This document shows, piece by piece, positions 62,453 through 64,000 of a stretch of 64,000 nucleotides of DNA. The notes under the pieces were generated by a model. That model saw only the letters and a program-made list of their open reading frames with translations, had not been told where the DNA came from and did not search any database. The position numbers and the translations under genes were made by a program. The first letter of the stretch is position 1. Each line of letters begins with the position of its first letter. This stretch comes from Microbacterium invictum (GTDB lineage Bacteria > Actinomycetota > Actinomycetes > Actinomycetales > Microbacteriaceae), in the NCBI RefSeq assembly GCF_014197265.1, contig NZ_JACIFH010000001.1, positions 496,001-560,000 on the forward strand, given 5' to 3'.

Positions 62453-63640
62453 ATGGGGAGGATGCCGATGATCGTCGTCGACGTGCTGGTCGTGGTCGTG
62501 CTGGTCGCGGCCCTGATCACCGGCATCCGCCGCGGACTGTTCGCCAGCCTGGGCACGCTCATCGGCCTCGTCGCCGGCGGCGTGGCCGCGTTCTGGCTGA
62601 CCCCGCTCGTGAGTGCCTGGGTTCCCGCACCCGAATGGCGCGGTCTCGCCGTCATCGGCGCCACGGTGGGCCTGCTCGTGCTCGGTGCCACCATCGGCGC
62701 CGCGATCGGCGGTCTCGTCCGCGCCGGTGCCGACAAGCTGAAGCTGCGGGGTGTCGAGCGATTCCTCGGCGGCGTCGCGGGTGTCGTGGTGGCCGCCCTG
62801 ACCCTCGCGCTGGTGGCCCCGGCCATCACGGCGGTGGGGATGCCGGTGGTCTCGGCCGCGGTCGCCTCCTCCCGCGTCCTGCAGACGATCGATGCGATCA
62901 CGCCCGCACCGATCGACACCGCCCTGGCCGAGGTGCGTGCCGCCGTCCTCGACGACGGCCTGCCGCAGCTGGGCGCGCTGCTCGGGCCGGGAACGGTGGA
63001 GCTCTCACCACCGGTATCGCTGGATGACCCCGAGCTGTCCGAGGCCGCGGCATCCGTCGCCCGCGTCTCGGGCACGGCATACGCCTGCGGGCGAAGCGTC
63101 ACCGGCAGCGGATTCGTGGCGGCGACCGATCGCATCATCACGAACGCGCACGTCGTGGCCGGCGTCGACCGTCCGGTCATCGAGCTGCCCGGCATGGGCG
63201 CCCGCGAGGGCCGCGTCGTGTACTTCGACCCGATCGACGATGTGGCCGTCATCGCCGTCGACGATCTGGGCGTGGCGGCTCTGCCCCTGGATACCGACGA
63301 CATCGTGGGCACGACCGCCGTCGTCCTGGGCTACCCGCACGGCGGCCCGTTCACGATGACCCCCGCGGGGGTGCTGTCGACGGGGACGGTCCCCGTGCCC
63401 GACATCTACGACGAGACCTGGAACCCGCGCGACATCGCCTCGCTGCAGGCCCAGGTGCGCCCGGGGAACTCCGGCGGTCCGCTGCTGACCGGCGACGGCG
63501 AGGTCGCCGGAATGGTCTTCGCGCGGGCGGAGAACGACCCGGATCTCGGGTACGCGATGACCACTGCCGCGCTGACGACGGTCGTCCAGCGGGCGCCGGC
63601 GCTGACCGGCGCCGTGCTTCCGGGCCGCTGCGTTGCGTGA
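62453..63640 (+). CDS. MarP-like membrane serine protease
   Basis: 395 residues. An N-terminal CvpA-like membrane domain with four hydrophobic segments (about 7-125) is joined to a trypsin-like S1C protease domain. The triad is H233 (ITNAHVVAG), D263 (DPIDDVAVI) and S340 (RPGNSGGPL). C212 and C393 are placed like the disulfide that controls activity in mycobacterial MarP. The family is linked to acid and oxidative stress survival. Not in an operon with the gcv gene. Confidence 0.92.
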   Translation: MGRMPMIVVDVLVVVVLVAALITGIRRGLFASLGTLIGLVAGGVAAFWLTPLVSAWVPAPEWRGLAVIGATVGLLVLGATIGAAIGGLVRAGADKLKLRGVERFLGGVAGVVVAALTLALVAPAITAVGMPVVSAAVASSRVLQTIDAITPAPIDTALAEVRAAVLDDGLPQLGALLGPGTVELSPPVSLDDPELSEAAASVARVSGTAYACGRSVTGSGFVAATDRIITNAHVVAGVDRPVIELPGMGAREGRVVYFDPIDDVAVIAVDDLGVAALPLDTDDIVGTTAVVLGYPHGGPFTMTPAGVLSTGTVPVPDIYDETWNPRDIASLQAQVRPGNSGGPLLTGDGEVAGMVFARAENDPDLGYAMTTAALTTVVQRAPALTGAVLPGRCVA

Positions 63641-63659
63641 GCCGGCGGCGCCGTCGGGC

Positions 63660-63665
63660 TAGACT
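63660..63665 (+). promoter_or_regulatory. -10 hexamer for riboswitch leader
   Basis: TAGACT about 36 bp before the first aptamer; a clear -35 was not found. Confidence 0.45.
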
Positions 63666-63700
63666 CGCGGTGAAAACCGAAAACGACCGTCCACCCGTCA

Positions 63701-63875
63701 CGGGAGAACGCCGCCGAGCGCGGCTGCCGTAGGAGCAACCCCTCCCGGAATCTCTCAGGCACCCGTACCGTGACGGCAGGTCACTCTGGAAAGCGGCGCC
63801 GCGGCGCCCGCCGACGGGGCAAGTGCGACCCACCTCGCGCGGAAACTCTCAGGCACATATGACAGAGCGGGAGGA
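63701..63875 (+). ncRNA. Tandem glycine riboswitch
   Basis: Two consecutive aptamers share the diagnostic blocks. First: CGGGAGAACGCC, GGAGCAACCCC, GGAATCTCTCAGGCACC, then CACTCTGGAAAGC. Second: GGGGCAAGTGCGACCC, GGAAACTCTCAGGCAC, then GACAGAGCGGGAGG. It lies just upstream of a gcv-type gene, the classic target. Binding of glycine would normally turn expression on. Confidence 0.92.
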
Positions 63876-63920
63876 ACTCACCACAACCGGCAGCGATGCC
63901 AGGGAAAGGAGTTCCTCGAC

Positions 63921-64000
63921 ATGAGCGAGGCAGAGCACGCCGGACCGGGCTCGGCGCCCCCACCGCGCCGCACCACGCTGGCCGATGTCCACGAACGACT
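63921..64000 (+). CDS. gcvT: Glycine cleavage system gene, 5' end only (probably gcvT)
   Basis: Only 26 codons are visible: MSEAEHAGPGSAPPPRR then TTLADVHERL. The last part resembles the start of aminomethyltransferase (T protein; 'PLxxxHxxLGA'). The P protein is less likely but cannot be excluded. AAAGGAG precedes the ATG and a tandem glycine riboswitch lies directly upstream. Confidence 0.7.
   Translation, partial: MSEAEHAGPGSAPPPRRTTLADVHER

Overview
This window reads as a stretch of core chromosome from a high-GC actinobacterium of the Microbacteriaceae, most likely Microbacterium or a close relative. The reasons are the very high GC, the frequent GTG starts, the gene neighbourhoods (eno-ftsB-DUF501; xseA-xseB-DUF4245 divergent from ispH; nrtR-nadABC-nadS) and actinobacterial families (DUF4245, DUF4307, DUF501, MarP-type protease, MetP/MetS). 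The genus is inferred from resemblance only. No phage, insertion sequence, plasmid, CRISPR or rRNA is visible. The window begins inside the 3' end of ppc and ends inside the first gene after a tandem glycine riboswitch.

Layout. 1-6.3 kb: ppc (minus), nhaA-mazG-hisS, and two copies of an unusual 67-bp dyad repeat, one in frame inside mazG. 6.3-11.6 kb: a MetP/MetS-like amino-acid importer, an APC permease, a DUF4442 protein, a CPBP membrane protease and an O-methyltransferase. 11.7-17 kb: eno-ftsB-DUF501-subtilase, then ndh, a strong hairpin and an odd tRNA with a UAA anticodon. 17-23.6 kb: D-threonine-aldolase-like and sugar-lactone-oxidase genes, lemA-M48 protease, and an AI-2E-type permease overlapping ilvA. 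23.6-29.3 kb: greA, DUF4307, trhA, uppS, a class V aminotransferase and a PIN-PhoH protein. 29.3-36.9 kb: a two-component system, fumC, carbonic anhydrase, DUF4245, xseB, xseA and divergent ispH. 36.9-43.9 kb: fbaA and divergent glpX, rmuC, an exonuclease, a methyltransferase, ychF and a PhnA/YjdM protein. 43.9-46.5 kb: a less orderly patch with a GNAT remnant, a run-on thioesterase, an Lrp/LysE pair and an FMN reductase. 46.7-50.4 kb: SDR, short binding lipoprotein, CDF-like transporter, Fpg/Nei glycosylase and a membrane protein in a tight row. 50.4-55.7 kb: alcohol dehydrogenase, a 42-residue Cys-rich peptide, an MFS exporter and an ABC exporter. 55.7-62.4 kb: the NAD operon nrtR-nadA-nadB-nadC-nadS plus a glycosyltransferase. 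62.4-64 kb: a MarP-like protease and the riboswitch-controlled gcv gene.

How the genes fit together. Central carbon metabolism is well represented (ppc, eno, fbaA, glpX, fumC, ndh, carbonic anhydrase), with fbaA and glpX divergent from one short region. De novo NAD synthesis is grouped with its own Nudix-type repressor and a cysteine desulfurase suited to building the NadA cluster. A recurring regulatory feature is a TANNNT hexamer 6-8 nt before the start codon with no Shine-Dalgarno sequence, which predicts many leaderless transcripts. The features most worth a second look are the 67-bp dyad element, the small Cys-rich peptide with its operator-like palindrome, the short-armed tRNA-UAA, the nrtR operator and the broken convergent gene pair near 44.17 kb.
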